64,000 nt of DNA, taken from positions 2,604,001 to 2,668,000 of the forward strand of contig NZ_CP053439.1 in assembly GCF_000769405.2 (NCBI RefSeq), given 5' to 3'. Shown piece after piece: positions 1-8,485 of the stretch. The stretch is from Rhizobium brockwellii (GTDB taxonomy: Bacteria > Pseudomonadota > Alphaproteobacteria > Rhizobiales > Rhizobiaceae). Position numbers and translations under genes: made by a program. The notes beneath the pieces are model-generated. The model worked only from the letters and a program-made list of their open reading frames with translations. It searched no databases and had not been told where the DNA came from. The number at the start of each line of letters is the position of its first letter. Position 1 is the stretch's first letter.

Positions 1-251
1 GTCAGGTCTACGATGCCCTCGAAGATCTCGCCATTGCTGATATCGATTGCCAGGATGAAGGCGAGGCGCGCCAGCCTGCCGCCCAGGCGGTGGGCGGCAA
101 GATCCGCCTTGGTCGGCTCCTCCAGCCGGGTGATCGGAAAGCGGAAGGTGGCTGCGAGTGTCTGCGTATCCTTGAGTATGGCAACGGCAGAAGCGATCTC
201 GTCGAGGCTCAGAGGATCGAGCGGATGGGTGACTGCAACAACGGCGTCCAT
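1..251 (-). CDS. Copper amine oxidase, N-terminal part (cut by window edge)
   Basis: The first 83 residues of a primary amine oxidase are visible; the rest lies left of the window. The start is the ATG at 251, preceded by AGAGGT at good spacing. The N-terminus reads HPLDPLSLDEI, then about 55 residues later FEGIVDL, the pattern of the first small domain of copper/topaquinone amine oxidases, which turn primary amines into aldehydes with release of ammonia and H2O2. The catalytic and copper-binding parts are not in view. It is last in a leftward operon after an APC permease and a small Cys-rich protein, which suggests uptake and oxidation of an amine. Confidence 0.8.
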   Translation of the reverse strand, partial: MDAVVAVTHPLDPLSLDEIASAVAILKDTQTLAATFRFPITRLEEPTKADLAAHRLGGRLARLAFILAIDISNGEIFEGIVDL

Positions 252-311
252 TGGTATACCTCTTGTTTTTGGAAGAGACGACGCACCATGGCGCGTCGCA
301 AGCTGCGGTGA

Positions 312-485
312 TCAGGATCGACCGGAGCAGATCTGCGTATCGATCATCATCTGGTCTGCATGAATGCAGAACACCGAGCAGAAGGCGTGGGCCTCGACGG
401 CAACCAGCAATGTTGCGGCGGCAAGGACCGCGACCGCAAGAACCAGAAGGCGATCGACGGGTGCAAGTTTGGCAACGGCACTCAT
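312..485 (-). CDS. Small Cys-rich membrane-anchored protein, 57 aa
   Basis: This short gene starts at ATG 485, overlapping the stop of the permease in an ATGA junction, so its translation is probably coupled to it. It stops 60 bp before the amine oxidase start. Residues 12-32 form one hydrophobic segment (signal anchor or signal peptide). The tail holds the pattern C-x3-C-x-H, then two adjacent Met and a third Cys. I do not recognise a family. Its position between a permease and a copper enzyme, and its Cys/His/Met-rich outward-facing tail, suggest metal handling or an accessory role for the oxidase; this is inference only. Confidence 0.6.
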   Translation of the reverse strand: MSAVAKLAPVDRLLVLAVAVLAAATLLVAVEAHAFCSVFCIHADQMMIDTQICSGRS

Positions 486-1933
486 TCGAAGACCTTTCCA
501 AGCGAGGCGTAGAGAGCGGGCTTGGACCTCTTGATCCGGATCGCAAACAACGCGCCAAGAATGCCCACCAGCACCATGGCATAGGGGAATGCCTTGACGA
601 TCGGGCTTTCGCTGCCGGAAAGGAGTGAAAGATTGGAACTGACCAGGACCAGCGAACCAACGAGGCCGAGGAGCGCCAGCGCCGGCGCGATCATCGTCGT
701 CCAGGCGCTATATCCGTTCGGCGTCTTGCGGAAAAACATGACGATCGCGACGGAGACCAGCACCTGCACCAGCAGGATACCGATACCTGCAAGCGCTGCC
801 ATCCACGAGAACACGACGGTGTAAGGATCGGCACCAAAAATCACGAACAGGCCAAGGATGACGGCCGCGATCAGACTTTGCAGCAGACCTGCAGCATAGG
901 GTGAGCCATGCTTGGCGTGCACCTTGCCGAGCACCTGTGCGGCCAGGCCTTCACGGCCCAGGGCGAAGAAATAGCGGTTGAGCGTATTGTGGAAGGACAG
1001 GATGCAGGCAAACAGGCTGGTGATCAGCAGCACGTTCATCACCTGGCTCGACCACGCGCCGAGCACGGAATTGGCGGCGGCGAAGTAGAAGCTTTCGAGG
1101 CCGGCTGCAGCAGTGGCCTGCACCTTGCCCGGACCGTAGAATTGCACGATTGCCCAGGTGGAGAAGGCATAGAAGAGTGTGATGAGCAGCACAGCGACAT
1201 AGGTGGCACGGGGAATGGTCTTTTCCGGATCTTCAGCTTCCTCGCCGAAAATGGCCGTAGCTTCGAACCCGATGAACGAACCGATGACGAAGACCAGCGC
1301 AGCACCAAGGCCGGGCGCGAAGACCGACGATGGCATGAAGGAGGAGAAGCTGATGCCTTCCGGTCCGCCGCCTGAAAAGACGATGGCAAGATCCAGAACC
1401 AGCAATATGGCGATTTCGGCAATCATGCAGACGCCCAGGATCGCGCCTGAGAAGGCGATGTTGCGCTGACCGCAGACCAGCACGACGACGAGTGCCGCGA
1501 AGGCGAAGGCCCACCAGGGCAGGACCAGCCCAAGCGGCCCTATGGCATTGGCCATGAAGAAACCGAACAGGCCGTAGATGGCGATCTGAACCGCGCTGTA
1601 GGTGACCAGCGCCATGAAGGCCCCGCCCACACCGGCCGGCTTGCCGATGCCATGGGTGATATAGGTGTAGAAGGCCCCTGCCCCGCCCACATGCCGGCTC
1701 ATGGCGGTGAAGCCGACCGAGAACAGCAGGTAGAGCAGGCCGGCGAGCACGAAAGCGCCGGGAACGCCGGCGCCATTGCCGAAAGCAAATGCTGCCGGCG
1801 AAGCGCCGACGACGGCGGTCAGCGGCGCAGCCGCGGCAACGACAAAGAACACCATATGGGCGAGGCCGACCGAGTTCTTGGCCAGACGACGCTCCGGCGA
1901 CGATGGTGTGGGCATGCTTGCTTCCAGTGTCAT
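482..1933 (-). CDS. APC-family amino acid/amine permease
   Basis: A 483-aa integral membrane protein of the amino acid-polyamine-organocation superfamily, with about 12 hydrophobic segments. The N-terminal segment carries the APC-type helix 1 (AAAAPLTAVVGASPAAF), and the loop FIGFEATAIFGEEAEDPEKTIPRA is the typical consensus between helices 6 and 7. AGAGGGG-like purines lie just before ATG 1933. It heads the leftward operon that continues into the small Cys-rich protein and the amine oxidase, so the likely substrate is an amine or polyamine taken up for oxidation. Substrate identity is not readable from sequence. Confidence 0.88.
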   Translation of the reverse strand: MTLEASMPTPSSPERRLAKNSVGLAHMVFFVVAAAAPLTAVVGASPAAFAFGNGAGVPGAFVLAGLLYLLFSVGFTAMSRHVGGAGAFYTYITHGIGKPAGVGGAFMALVTYSAVQIAIYGLFGFFMANAIGPLGLVLPWWAFAFAALVVVLVCGQRNIAFSGAILGVCMIAEIAILLVLDLAIVFSGGGPEGISFSSFMPSSVFAPGLGAALVFVIGSFIGFEATAIFGEEAEDPEKTIPRATYVAVLLITLFYAFSTWAIVQFYGPGKVQATAAAGLESFYFAAANSVLGAWSSQVMNVLLITSLFACILSFHNTLNRYFFALGREGLAAQVLGKVHAKHGSPYAAGLLQSLIAAVILGLFVIFGADPYTVVFSWMAALAGIGILLVQVLVSVAIVMFFRKTPNGYSAWTTMIAPALALLGLVGSLVLVSSNLSLLSGSESPIVKAFPYAMVLVGILGALFAIRIKRSKPALYASLGKVFE

Positions 1934-2054
1934 GGAGAACCCCTCTTTATTTGGCTATTGCCAAGAAGGTAAGCGCAGCGATCTGGCCCCGAAATTGCAG
2001 TTTGTGCCAATGAATCGATAATTCGCGCCACGAAGGTCACCGGAGACGCTGAAA

Positions 2055-3089
2055 ATGGCAGTTGCATCGCATTTGATCAGCCGCATGCCCGCACTTGCTT
2101 CAATTCGCGCCTCCGTCTTGATCCCGCTGGTGCAACAAATCGATAAAAGATCCGGAAAAACCGACCTTCTTCTGGCTTCGCACGGCATTCTGCGCTCGCA
2201 ACTGGAAGATCCCTACGCTGTCCTGCCCATGGCGCGTTATGTCGCGCTGTTCGAGGAGGCCGCGACGATCACAGGCGAACCGGCGCTCGGAGCCCGCATG
2301 GGCACCGGATTCAAGCCCGCCGACATCGGCCCCATCGGCATGCTCTTTGCGCTCTCGCCGACCATTCGCAGCGCTTTCGAACGGCTGTCGAAATATGTGA
2401 ACGCGGTCCAGGGCGCGACCAGTTCCGGCGTGTTCGAGGAGAATGGCAATTTTGTCTGGAGCTACCGGCTCGTCGATCCCAGCATGTGGCCGCGCCGGCA
2501 GGACAGCGAATTCACGATTGCCGCCTCCTGTCAGCTCGTCCGTTCGTGCTTTCGCCGCGGCTGGCGGCCGGTCGAAATCCAGCTCGAGCATCAGGCCCCG
2601 CGCGATGCCGGCGTGCTGGAACGCATCTATGGCGCCACCATCCTGTTTGCCCAATCCGGCAACCGGATCGTCATGAACAGGGCCGAAGCTGATCGTGTGC
2701 ACCGCCTGGAAGACAAAAGCCTGGTCGAAATCCTGGAGAGGCATATCGGCGATCTGGTCCACGAGCCGGCGGCCGGCAATGTCAAGGAAAAGGTCCAGGC
2801 CCTGATCGGCATCTATCTCGGCCGCAAGCCGGTCACGGTCGCAACCCTTGCCGCCGAACTGAAGATGTCGCCACGAAGCCTGCAGCGCCGCCTTTCGGAG
2901 GAAGGCGTATCGCTCCGCGATCTCGTTCGCCAACACCGCCAGACCCTCGCCGCCCATTATCTCGGCGACCGACATGCCGCACCGATGTCCGAGATTGCCA
3001 GTGTGCTGGGTTATGCGGACAACACGGTGCTCTGGCGCGCGCTGCGGTCGTGGGAGAAGAAGGGGAGCGACGCATCTTCGATGGGTTGA
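2055..3089 (+). CDS. AraC-family transcriptional regulator (OruR/ArgR-like)
   Basis: A 344-aa regulator with an N-terminal ligand-binding domain of the Arabinose_bd type (about residues 25-205), and a C-terminal AraC double helix-turn-helix (about 235-335) ending in the motif MSEIASVLGYAD. GGAG lies nine bases before ATG 2055. It is divergent from the amine permease, with a 121-bp shared upstream region, so the permease-amine oxidase operon is its most likely target. The related regulators OruR and ArgR control amino acid catabolism. The effector is unknown. Confidence 0.85.
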   Translation: MAVASHLISRMPALASIRASVLIPLVQQIDKRSGKTDLLLASHGILRSQLEDPYAVLPMARYVALFEEAATITGEPALGARMGTGFKPADIGPIGMLFALSPTIRSAFERLSKYVNAVQGATSSGVFEENGNFVWSYRLVDPSMWPRRQDSEFTIAASCQLVRSCFRRGWRPVEIQLEHQAPRDAGVLERIYGATILFAQSGNRIVMNRAEADRVHRLEDKSLVEILERHIGDLVHEPAAGNVKEKVQALIGIYLGRKPVTVATLAAELKMSPRSLQRRLSEEGVSLRDLVRQHRQTLAAHYLGDRHAAPMSEIASVLGYADNTVLWRALRSWEKKGSDASSMG

Positions 3090-3158
3090 ACGAAGATGCA
3101 GAAGCAAAGCAAATGCGATCGGAACGGCAACGGAAACCGTCAGATTGCTGACCGAACC

Positions 3159-3524
3159 CTACGGCCCCGCCCCAAAGAACGCCACCCGCGTAAAAATCGT
3201 GTAGTCCGCTTCCGAGACCATCAGCGCCACGAAAACCAGCACCAGCAGCGGCGGCAGCAGGATGGCGTAGACCAGCGCCAGCCGTTCCCAGGCCATGTGC
3301 ATGAAGACGGCGACGATCAGACCGGCCTTCAGCATCATGAACAGAAGGATCAGCGTCCACCTCAAGTAGCTCTGGACGCCGAGATAATCGACCATGTAGG
3401 ACGCGGCGCTGAGCACGAAGAGCAGGCCCCAGACGAAGAGATAGAGCCGGATCGGGTGCTGCTGTCCGGTGTGGGTTTGTGCATGCGTCGTTTGGCTTTG
3501 TGCGTGCGCCGTTGTTTCACTCAT
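3159..3524 (-). CDS. Cytochrome c oxidase subunit IV-like protein
   Basis: A 121-aa protein with a His/Gln-rich N-terminus and three membrane helices, matching the small subunit IV (CyoD/CoxD-like) family of bacterial haem-copper oxidases. It is the last gene of the leftward oxidase operon, directly after subunit III. The start at ATG 3524 is preferred because GAGGTG sits just upstream; a GTG two codons earlier is possible. The subunit probably aids assembly or stability, as in relatives, and carries no cofactor ligands. Confidence 0.82.
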   Translation of the reverse strand: MSETTAHAQSQTTHAQTHTGQQHPIRLYLFVWGLLFVLSAASYMVDYLGVQSYLRWTLILLFMMLKAGLIVAVFMHMAWERLALVYAILLPPLLVLVFVALMVSEADYTIFTRVAFFGAGP

Positions 3525-3549
3525 GACCACCTCACCACAGATAGAAGCC

Positions 3550-4269
3550 CTACCACAGATAAAAAAACGCGAAGATGAAGACCCAGACCAGGTCGACGAA
3601 GTGCCAGTAAAGGCCCATGATCTCGACGGCCTCGTAGCGGCCTTTCCGGCTGGTGAAGAAGCCGCGCCGTTCCACGTCGAAATCGCCCCGCCAGACCTTG
3701 CGGGCGACGATGATGAGGAAGATGACGCCGATCGTCACGTGAGTGCCGTGAAAGCCGGTGATCATGAAGAAGGTCGATCCGAACTGTGCCGCCCCCCATG
3801 GGTTCTCCCAGGGGCGCACGCGTTCGGTGATCAGCTTCGTCCATTCGAAGGCCTGCATGCCGACGAAGCAAGCGCCTAGAACCGCCGTCAGCAGCATCAG
3901 GATCGCCGTCGTCCGGCGGTCGCGGCGATAGCCGAAATTGACCGCCATCGCCATGGTGCCGCTGCTGGAGATCAGCACGAAAGTCATGATCGCAATCAGG
4001 ATCAGCGGCACGTCCTGGCCGCCGATATGCAGCGCGAAGACCTCGCTCGGATTGGGCCATGGAACGGGCGTCGACATGCGGGCGGTCATATAGGCGATCA
4101 GGAAACAGCCGAAGACGAAGGTGTCGCTGAGCAGAAAGATCCACATCATCGCCTTGCCCCAGGAGGCGGTCTTGAAGGCGCGCTGATCCGAGCTGAAATC
4201 GGCGGCAACCCCGCGCAAACCGGCCGGCCTGAGGTCTGCCCCGCCAAGTGTCTCGATAGTCTGTGCCAT
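3550..4269 (-). CDS. coxP: Haem-copper oxidase subunit III (CoxP-type)
   Basis: A 239-aa membrane protein with five evident helices. Hallmarks of subunit III are visible: GTMAMAVNFGYR, LGACFVGMQAFEWTKL, and near the C-terminus GFHGTHVTIGV and WHFVDLVWVFIF. ATG 4269 has AAGGGG upstream. The gene is 11 bp after a second subunit-III-like gene and before subunit IV. The order II, I, III-like, III matches coxMNOP described from Bradyrhizobium japonicum, and I use that name by analogy. Confidence 0.85.
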   Translation of the reverse strand: MAQTIETLGGADLRPAGLRGVAADFSSDQRAFKTASWGKAMMWIFLLSDTFVFGCFLIAYMTARMSTPVPWPNPSEVFALHIGGQDVPLILIAIMTFVLISSSGTMAMAVNFGYRRDRRTTAILMLLTAVLGACFVGMQAFEWTKLITERVRPWENPWGAAQFGSTFFMITGFHGTHVTIGVIFLIIVARKVWRGDFDVERRGFFTSRKGRYEAVEIMGLYWHFVDLVWVFIFAFFYLW

Positions 4270-4280
4270 CTGCAAACCCC

Positions 4281-4994
4281 TTAGTTCAGTAGTGTGCGGC
4301 AGAGATCGACGAAATCATTCGCCCAGCCGGCAAAGAGCGCGAAGAGCAACAGCCAGACGGCGAGCATGAAATGCGAATAGATGGCGGAAAGATCGACGCT
4401 GAGGCGCAGCCTCTCCGGCGCGACGTCGGTTGAAAATGCCCTGACCGTCGTGTGCGCGAGCACGGCAAGCCCGCCGAGGATATGCAGCCCGTGCAGGCCG
4501 GTCAGCATGTAGAAGAAGCTGTTGGCGGGATTGTCGACAAGCACGTAGCCGGCCGCCACGAGCTCCCGCCATGCCTGAACCTGTCCGACGAGAAAAGCGA
4601 CGGCAAGGACAAACGCGGCGGCAAGCGCCGGCCGCAGGTTTTCCATGCGGCCCTGCCCCGCTTCTCGTTTCGCCCATTGCAGCGAGGCACTGCTCAAGGC
4701 AAGTGCCGCGGTGTTCACCCAGAGGAGGCGCGGAACCGGCATCGCCCACCAGTCGGCGGACGCCGCACGCATGAAATAGGCGCTGACGGCAAGGCTGAAG
4801 AGCGCGCCAACGACGCCGAGAAACACGAAGAGGCCGATCTTCACTGCCGGCACCGGCGGCCGCTCAGTGCTGTGATGATCCGGCAACTGCACCGATCCGG
4901 TTTCCAGCCAGGGCTTCGAGGTCAGCCGCTGCCCGGAAAGCCACCAGATGATGATGGCGCCGATTGCAGCAAGGAAGACCAGGATGACGTTCAT
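4281..4994 (-). CDS. coxO: Second subunit III-like membrane protein (CoxO-type)
   Basis: A 237-aa protein with an N-terminal helix, four or five further helices and subunit-III motifs (GLHGLHILGGLAVL; YSHFMLAVWLLLFALF) where usual subunits have GxHGxHV and WHFVDxVW. It differs from its neighbour 3550-4269 mainly in these less conserved motifs, so it is a diverged paralogue or a cooperating partial subunit III. Its ATG overlaps the stop of subunit I (ATGA), and GGGAGG precedes it, implying coupled translation. Position corresponds to coxO of the CoxMNOP oxidase. Confidence 0.8.
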   Translation of the reverse strand: MNVILVFLAAIGAIIIWWLSGQRLTSKPWLETGSVQLPDHHSTERPPVPAVKIGLFVFLGVVGALFSLAVSAYFMRAASADWWAMPVPRLLWVNTAALALSSASLQWAKREAGQGRMENLRPALAAAFVLAVAFLVGQVQAWRELVAAGYVLVDNPANSFFYMLTGLHGLHILGGLAVLAHTTVRAFSTDVAPERLRLSVDLSAIYSHFMLAVWLLLFALFAGWANDFVDLCRTLLN

Positions 4995-6760
4995 GCGTGT
5001 ACCTCCCGGGTGACGCCGTCGCTTGACGGCACATTCTGCGGGATGAAATCCTCAGCCGCCCCCGGCACGCTGTAGTCATAGGCCCAGCGGTAGACGACCG
5101 GCAGATCCTTACCCCAGTTGCCGTGGGCCGGCGGCGTCTGCGGCGTCTGCCATTCGAGCGTCGTTGCCCGCCACGGATTGCCGCCGGCCTCCCTGCCCCG
5201 GAAAAGGCTCCAGACGAGATTGAACAGGAAGACCATCTGCCCGGCTCCGACAACAAGCGCCATGACGGTGATGAAGATGTTCAGCGTGTGGGCCGAAGGC
5301 GGAACGAAAGCCGTCTCTCCCATCTCGAAGTAACGGCGCGGCACGCCGAGCAGGCCGAGATAATGCATCGGAAAGAAGATCGCATAGGTGCCGAGGAAGG
5401 TGACCCAGAAATGGATCTGGCCGAGCACCTCGTCGAGCATACGTCCCGTCACCTTGGGATACCAGTGATAGATAGCCCCGAAGATGACGAGGATCGGCGC
5501 TACCCCCATGACCATGTGGAAATGCGCAACGACGAAAATCGTATCCGACAGCGGCACGTCGACGACGACATTGCCGAGGAACAGGCCGGTCAGGCCGCCA
5601 TTGACGAAGGTGACGATGAAGGCGAGCGCAAAGAGCATCGGCAGCGTCAGGTGGATGTCGCCGCGCCACAGCGTCAGCACCCAGTTATAGACCTTGATCG
5701 CCGTGGGCACGGCGATGATCAGCGTCGTGGTGGCGAAGAAGAAGCCGAAGGCTGGGTTCATGCCGCTGACATACATGTGGTGCGCCCAGACGACGAAGCT
5801 GAGCGCGCCGATGATGACGATCGCCCAGACCATCATGCGGTAGCCGAAGATGTTCTTGCGCGCATGCGTGCTGATCAGATCCGAAACGATGCCGAAGGCA
5901 GGCAGCGCTACGATATAGACCTCCGGATGCCCGAAGAACCAGAACAGATGTTGGAACAGGATCGGGCTACCGCCGCCGTGCTGCAACTGCGTGCCCATCT
6001 CGACGATGGCGGGCATGAAGAAGCTGGTGCCGAGCACGCGATCGAACATCATCATGACGCAGGCGACGAAGAGCGCGGGAAAGGCCAAGAGCGCCATCAC
6101 GGTGGCGGTGAAGATACCCCAGACGGTGAGCGGCATCCGCATCAGCGTCATGCCGCGCGCCCGCCCCTGCAGCACTGTTACCACATAGTTCAGCCCGCCC
6201 ATGGTGAAGCCGATGATGAAGACGATCAGCGAAGAGAGCATCAGCAGGATGCCCCAGTCCTTGCCGCCTGGTGTGCCTGATAGAACCGATTGCGGCGGAT
6301 AAAGCGTCCAACCGGCTCCCGTCGGGCCGCCGGGGGCGAAAAAGCCGGCGGCGAGGATCAGCACCGCCAGCAGATAGATCCAGTAGCTCAGCATATTCGC
6401 GTAGGGGAAGACCATGTCGCGGGCACCGACCATCAGCGGAATGAGGTAATTGCCGAAGCCGCCGAGGAAGAGCGCGGTCAAGAGATAGATCACCATGATC
6501 ATGCCGTGCATGGTGATGAACTGGTAATAGTGATCGGCATCGATGAAGGAGAGGGCGCCGGGAAAGGCGAGCTGGATCCGCATCAGCCAGGAGAGCACCA
6601 GCGCCACCAGGCCGATTGCAATGGCGGTGATCGAATATTGCACGGCGATGATCTTGGCATCCTGGCTGAACACATATTTGGTCCACCAGCTGTGCGGATG
6701 ATAGAGCTCGACATCCTCGACTTCGGCGGATGGGATGCTGCCCGATGGAATCTCGACCAT
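4991..6760 (-). CDS. coxN: Cytochrome c oxidase subunit I (CoxN-type)
   Basis: The 589-aa catalytic subunit of an aa3-type oxygen reductase with 12 or more helices. Haem and copper ligands are all present: MHGMIM (low-spin haem His), GHPEVY (CuB His, cross-linked Tyr and proton-channel Glu), WAHHMY (two CuB His) and HFHMVMG (both haem His). The D-channel entry motif with DMVFPYAN is also intact. The start at ATG 6760 (MVEIPSG) is chosen over an upstream in-frame ATG because GAGAGA precedes it. It lies between subunit II and CoxO in the leftward operon and reduces oxygen to water while pumping protons. Confidence 0.93.
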   Translation of the reverse strand: MVEIPSGSIPSAEVEDVELYHPHSWWTKYVFSQDAKIIAVQYSITAIAIGLVALVLSWLMRIQLAFPGALSFIDADHYYQFITMHGMIMVIYLLTALFLGGFGNYLIPLMVGARDMVFPYANMLSYWIYLLAVLILAAGFFAPGGPTGAGWTLYPPQSVLSGTPGGKDWGILLMLSSLIVFIIGFTMGGLNYVVTVLQGRARGMTLMRMPLTVWGIFTATVMALLAFPALFVACVMMMFDRVLGTSFFMPAIVEMGTQLQHGGGSPILFQHLFWFFGHPEVYIVALPAFGIVSDLISTHARKNIFGYRMMVWAIVIIGALSFVVWAHHMYVSGMNPAFGFFFATTTLIIAVPTAIKVYNWVLTLWRGDIHLTLPMLFALAFIVTFVNGGLTGLFLGNVVVDVPLSDTIFVVAHFHMVMGVAPILVIFGAIYHWYPKVTGRMLDEVLGQIHFWVTFLGTYAIFFPMHYLGLLGVPRRYFEMGETAFVPPSAHTLNIFITVMALVVGAGQMVFLFNLVWSLFRGREAGGNPWRATTLEWQTPQTPPAHGNWGKDLPVVYRWAYDYSVPGAAEDFIPQNVPSSDGVTREVHA

Positions 6761-6852
6761 GATCTCTCTTCCCTTTCCCCCGCCGGTTCCTTGAACCGGC
6801 AAACGGCCTCCGGCCGTCTTCCCCCGATGCGGCCTCCGGCCGCAGCGCCACG

Positions 6853-7671
6853 TCAGTTTGCCGGCGGCGGCTCTCCCGATGACGCCGTCAACTGGGTGAA
6901 TGTCTGCTGCTGCCCGAGCCAGGTCCGGTAGTCCGCATCCTCGTCGACGACGACGGTGCCGCGCATTTGCGGATGGCCGACGCCGCAGAGTTCGGCGCAG
7001 AGGATCTCGAAGGTCCCCGTCCGCGTCGGCGTGAACCAGAAATAGGTGATCATGCCGGGGATCATGTCCATCTTGGCGCGGAACTCAGGCACGTAGAAAT
7101 CGTGGAGCACATCGACCGAGCGCAGCAATATGTGCACCGGCTTGCCGATCGGCAAATGCAGTTCGCCGCCCTCGATGATGACGTCGTCAAGGCCGCTTGC
7201 ATCATTCTTGTCGAGGCCGAGCGGATTTTCGGGGGTGACGTCACGCGTCTCGGCCCGGCCGAGCTTTCCGTCGGCTCCGGGCAGCCGGAAGCTCCACAGC
7301 CATTGTTGGCTGACGACCTCGACCGATGCGGCATCGGCCGGCACCGTGATGAACTGGTTCCACACGATGAGGCCGGGCGCCAGCATCGCCGCGACGCCGA
7401 CCGCCGTTCCCCCTCCCAGCAACAATTCAAGCCTGCGGTTCTCGGGCTCGTAATGCGCCCGGTTGCCCGGCTTGTGCCGGAAGCGGAAGACGCAGTAGGC
7501 CATGAACGAAACCACCGCCACGAAGACGATGCCGGTGATCCAGAAGGTGATGACGAGGGTGCTGTCGATATAGGTCCAGTTGGACGCGATCGGCGTCCAC
7601 CACCACGGGCTCAGCACATGGAACAGCACGGAGCCGACGACAATCAGGACGAGGATCAGCACGACAGCCAT
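6853..7671 (-). CDS. coxM: Cytochrome c oxidase subunit II (CoxM-type)
   Basis: A 272-aa subunit with an N-terminal hydrophobic segment, two membrane helices and a periplasmic cupredoxin domain. The CuA site is complete: His in DVLHDFYVP, then CAELCGVGHPQM with both Cys, Glu, His and Met. The aromatic electron-entry segment QQWLWSF is present. The start at ATG 7671 has GGAGGAG upstream; longer in-frame versions lack this. No haem c motif is fused at the C-terminus, so electrons probably come from the soluble cytochrome c encoded just upstream (7834-8223). Confidence 0.92.
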   Translation of the reverse strand: MAVVLILVLIVVGSVLFHVLSPWWWTPIASNWTYIDSTLVITFWITGIVFVAVVSFMAYCVFRFRHKPGNRAHYEPENRRLELLLGGGTAVGVAAMLAPGLIVWNQFITVPADAASVEVVSQQWLWSFRLPGADGKLGRAETRDVTPENPLGLDKNDASGLDDVIIEGGELHLPIGKPVHILLRSVDVLHDFYVPEFRAKMDMIPGMITYFWFTPTRTGTFEILCAELCGVGHPQMRGTVVVDEDADYRTWLGQQQTFTQLTASSGEPPPAN

Positions 7672-7792
7672 GTCCGCTCCTCCTCGAGCAGTGACCCGTG
7701 AAACCGCATTCCGTAAAAAGTCCGTCTTTATTATCGCACAGATAGAAAATATCGGCAATTACGGCAATTTAGGCACGCGCCGCCGGCCGCGA

Positions 7793-7848
7793 CCCGTCAT
7801 TTGGAGTAATGCCCGCAGTTGGAATATTGCCCATCATTTGGAATATTG
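7793..7848. repeat. Three degenerate tandem 18-19 bp repeats at cytochrome c 3' end
   Basis: Units at 7793-7811, 7812-7829 and 7830-7848 share the pattern CCC-N3-(A/C)-TTGGA-ATATTG on the + strand. The third unit contains the last codons and stop of the cytochrome c gene, so the array looks like a duplicated gene end that has decayed. It fills part of the 162-bp gap before subunit II. Function, if any, is unknown. Confidence 0.6.
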
Positions 7849-8223
7849 TTTCAGATAGGCGATGAGATCGGTGATCTCCTGGTCGTCCTTCACGCCGACG
7901 AAGGCCATCTTCGTGCCCTTCACCTTCGCCTTCGGATTGTGCAAATAATCGCGCAGCACCGTCTCGTCCCAGACAAGACCACCCTCGCCAGCCGCCTTCA
8001 TTCCGGCCGAATAGGCAAAATTAGGATGCGTTCCGGCCTTGCGGCCGAACAACCCGTTCAGCGACGGGCCGACCTTGTTCGTATCGGAATCGACGATATG
8101 ACAGGTGGCGCATTTCTTGAAAACGACAGCACCCGCCGTCGGATCGCCCTCCTGAGCCCCGGCGTTACCAGGACAAAAGGCAATCACGGCAGCACCGATC
8201 AGCAGTACAATACGGTAATCCAC
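7834..8223 (-). CDS. Periplasmic c-type cytochrome (c2/c550-like)
   Basis: A 129-aa class I cytochrome c. Residues 1-23 form a signal peptide; the haem-binding motif CATCH is at 38-42, and Met106 (GTKMAFVG) is the likely sixth ligand, as in mitochondrial-type cytochromes c. The start is GTG 8223, supported by a strong AGGAGGAAGAGG just upstream. It heads the leftward operon with the CoxMNOP-type oxidase and is the probable electron donor to the CuA site of subunit II. Confidence 0.9.
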   Translation of the reverse strand: MDYRIVLLIGAAVIAFCPGNAGAQEGDPTAGAVVFKKCATCHIVDSDTNKVGPSLNGLFGRKAGTHPNFAYSAGMKAAGEGGLVWDETVLRDYLHNPKAKVKGTKMAFVGVKDDQEITDLIAYLKQYSK

Positions 8224-8485
8224 GGCAAACCTCTTCCTCCTGAAGGTTTCCCACCCACTCGCACCATCCGCCGTCTCTCTCCCGCGAATGGTGTCGCGAT
8301 ATCATGAAGATTAGTCCTTCGCGGGTGCAAGTCAATCGGTTCCACAATTTGGACGCGGGCCGGGCCTGTTCCAGTCCTCCCGGGAGGGTCTGTCACCCAG
8401 AGAATTGGATATTGACGCCACTATCGGCGACGACATACTTGCTTGAAGCCCCCACAGTCGAAACCAACCCCAGGAACTGCGCGCA

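Noticed and set aside
2100..3107. 335-codon open frame on the - strand
   Set aside because: Antisense to the AraC regulator with recognisable helix-turn-helix; no domain in the shadow.
5123..6280. 385-codon open frame on the + strand opposite oxidase subunit I
   Set aside because: Composition is that of an antisense shadow (rich in Asp, Glu, Arg, His), no family match, and it lies fully inside the well-supported subunit I gene.
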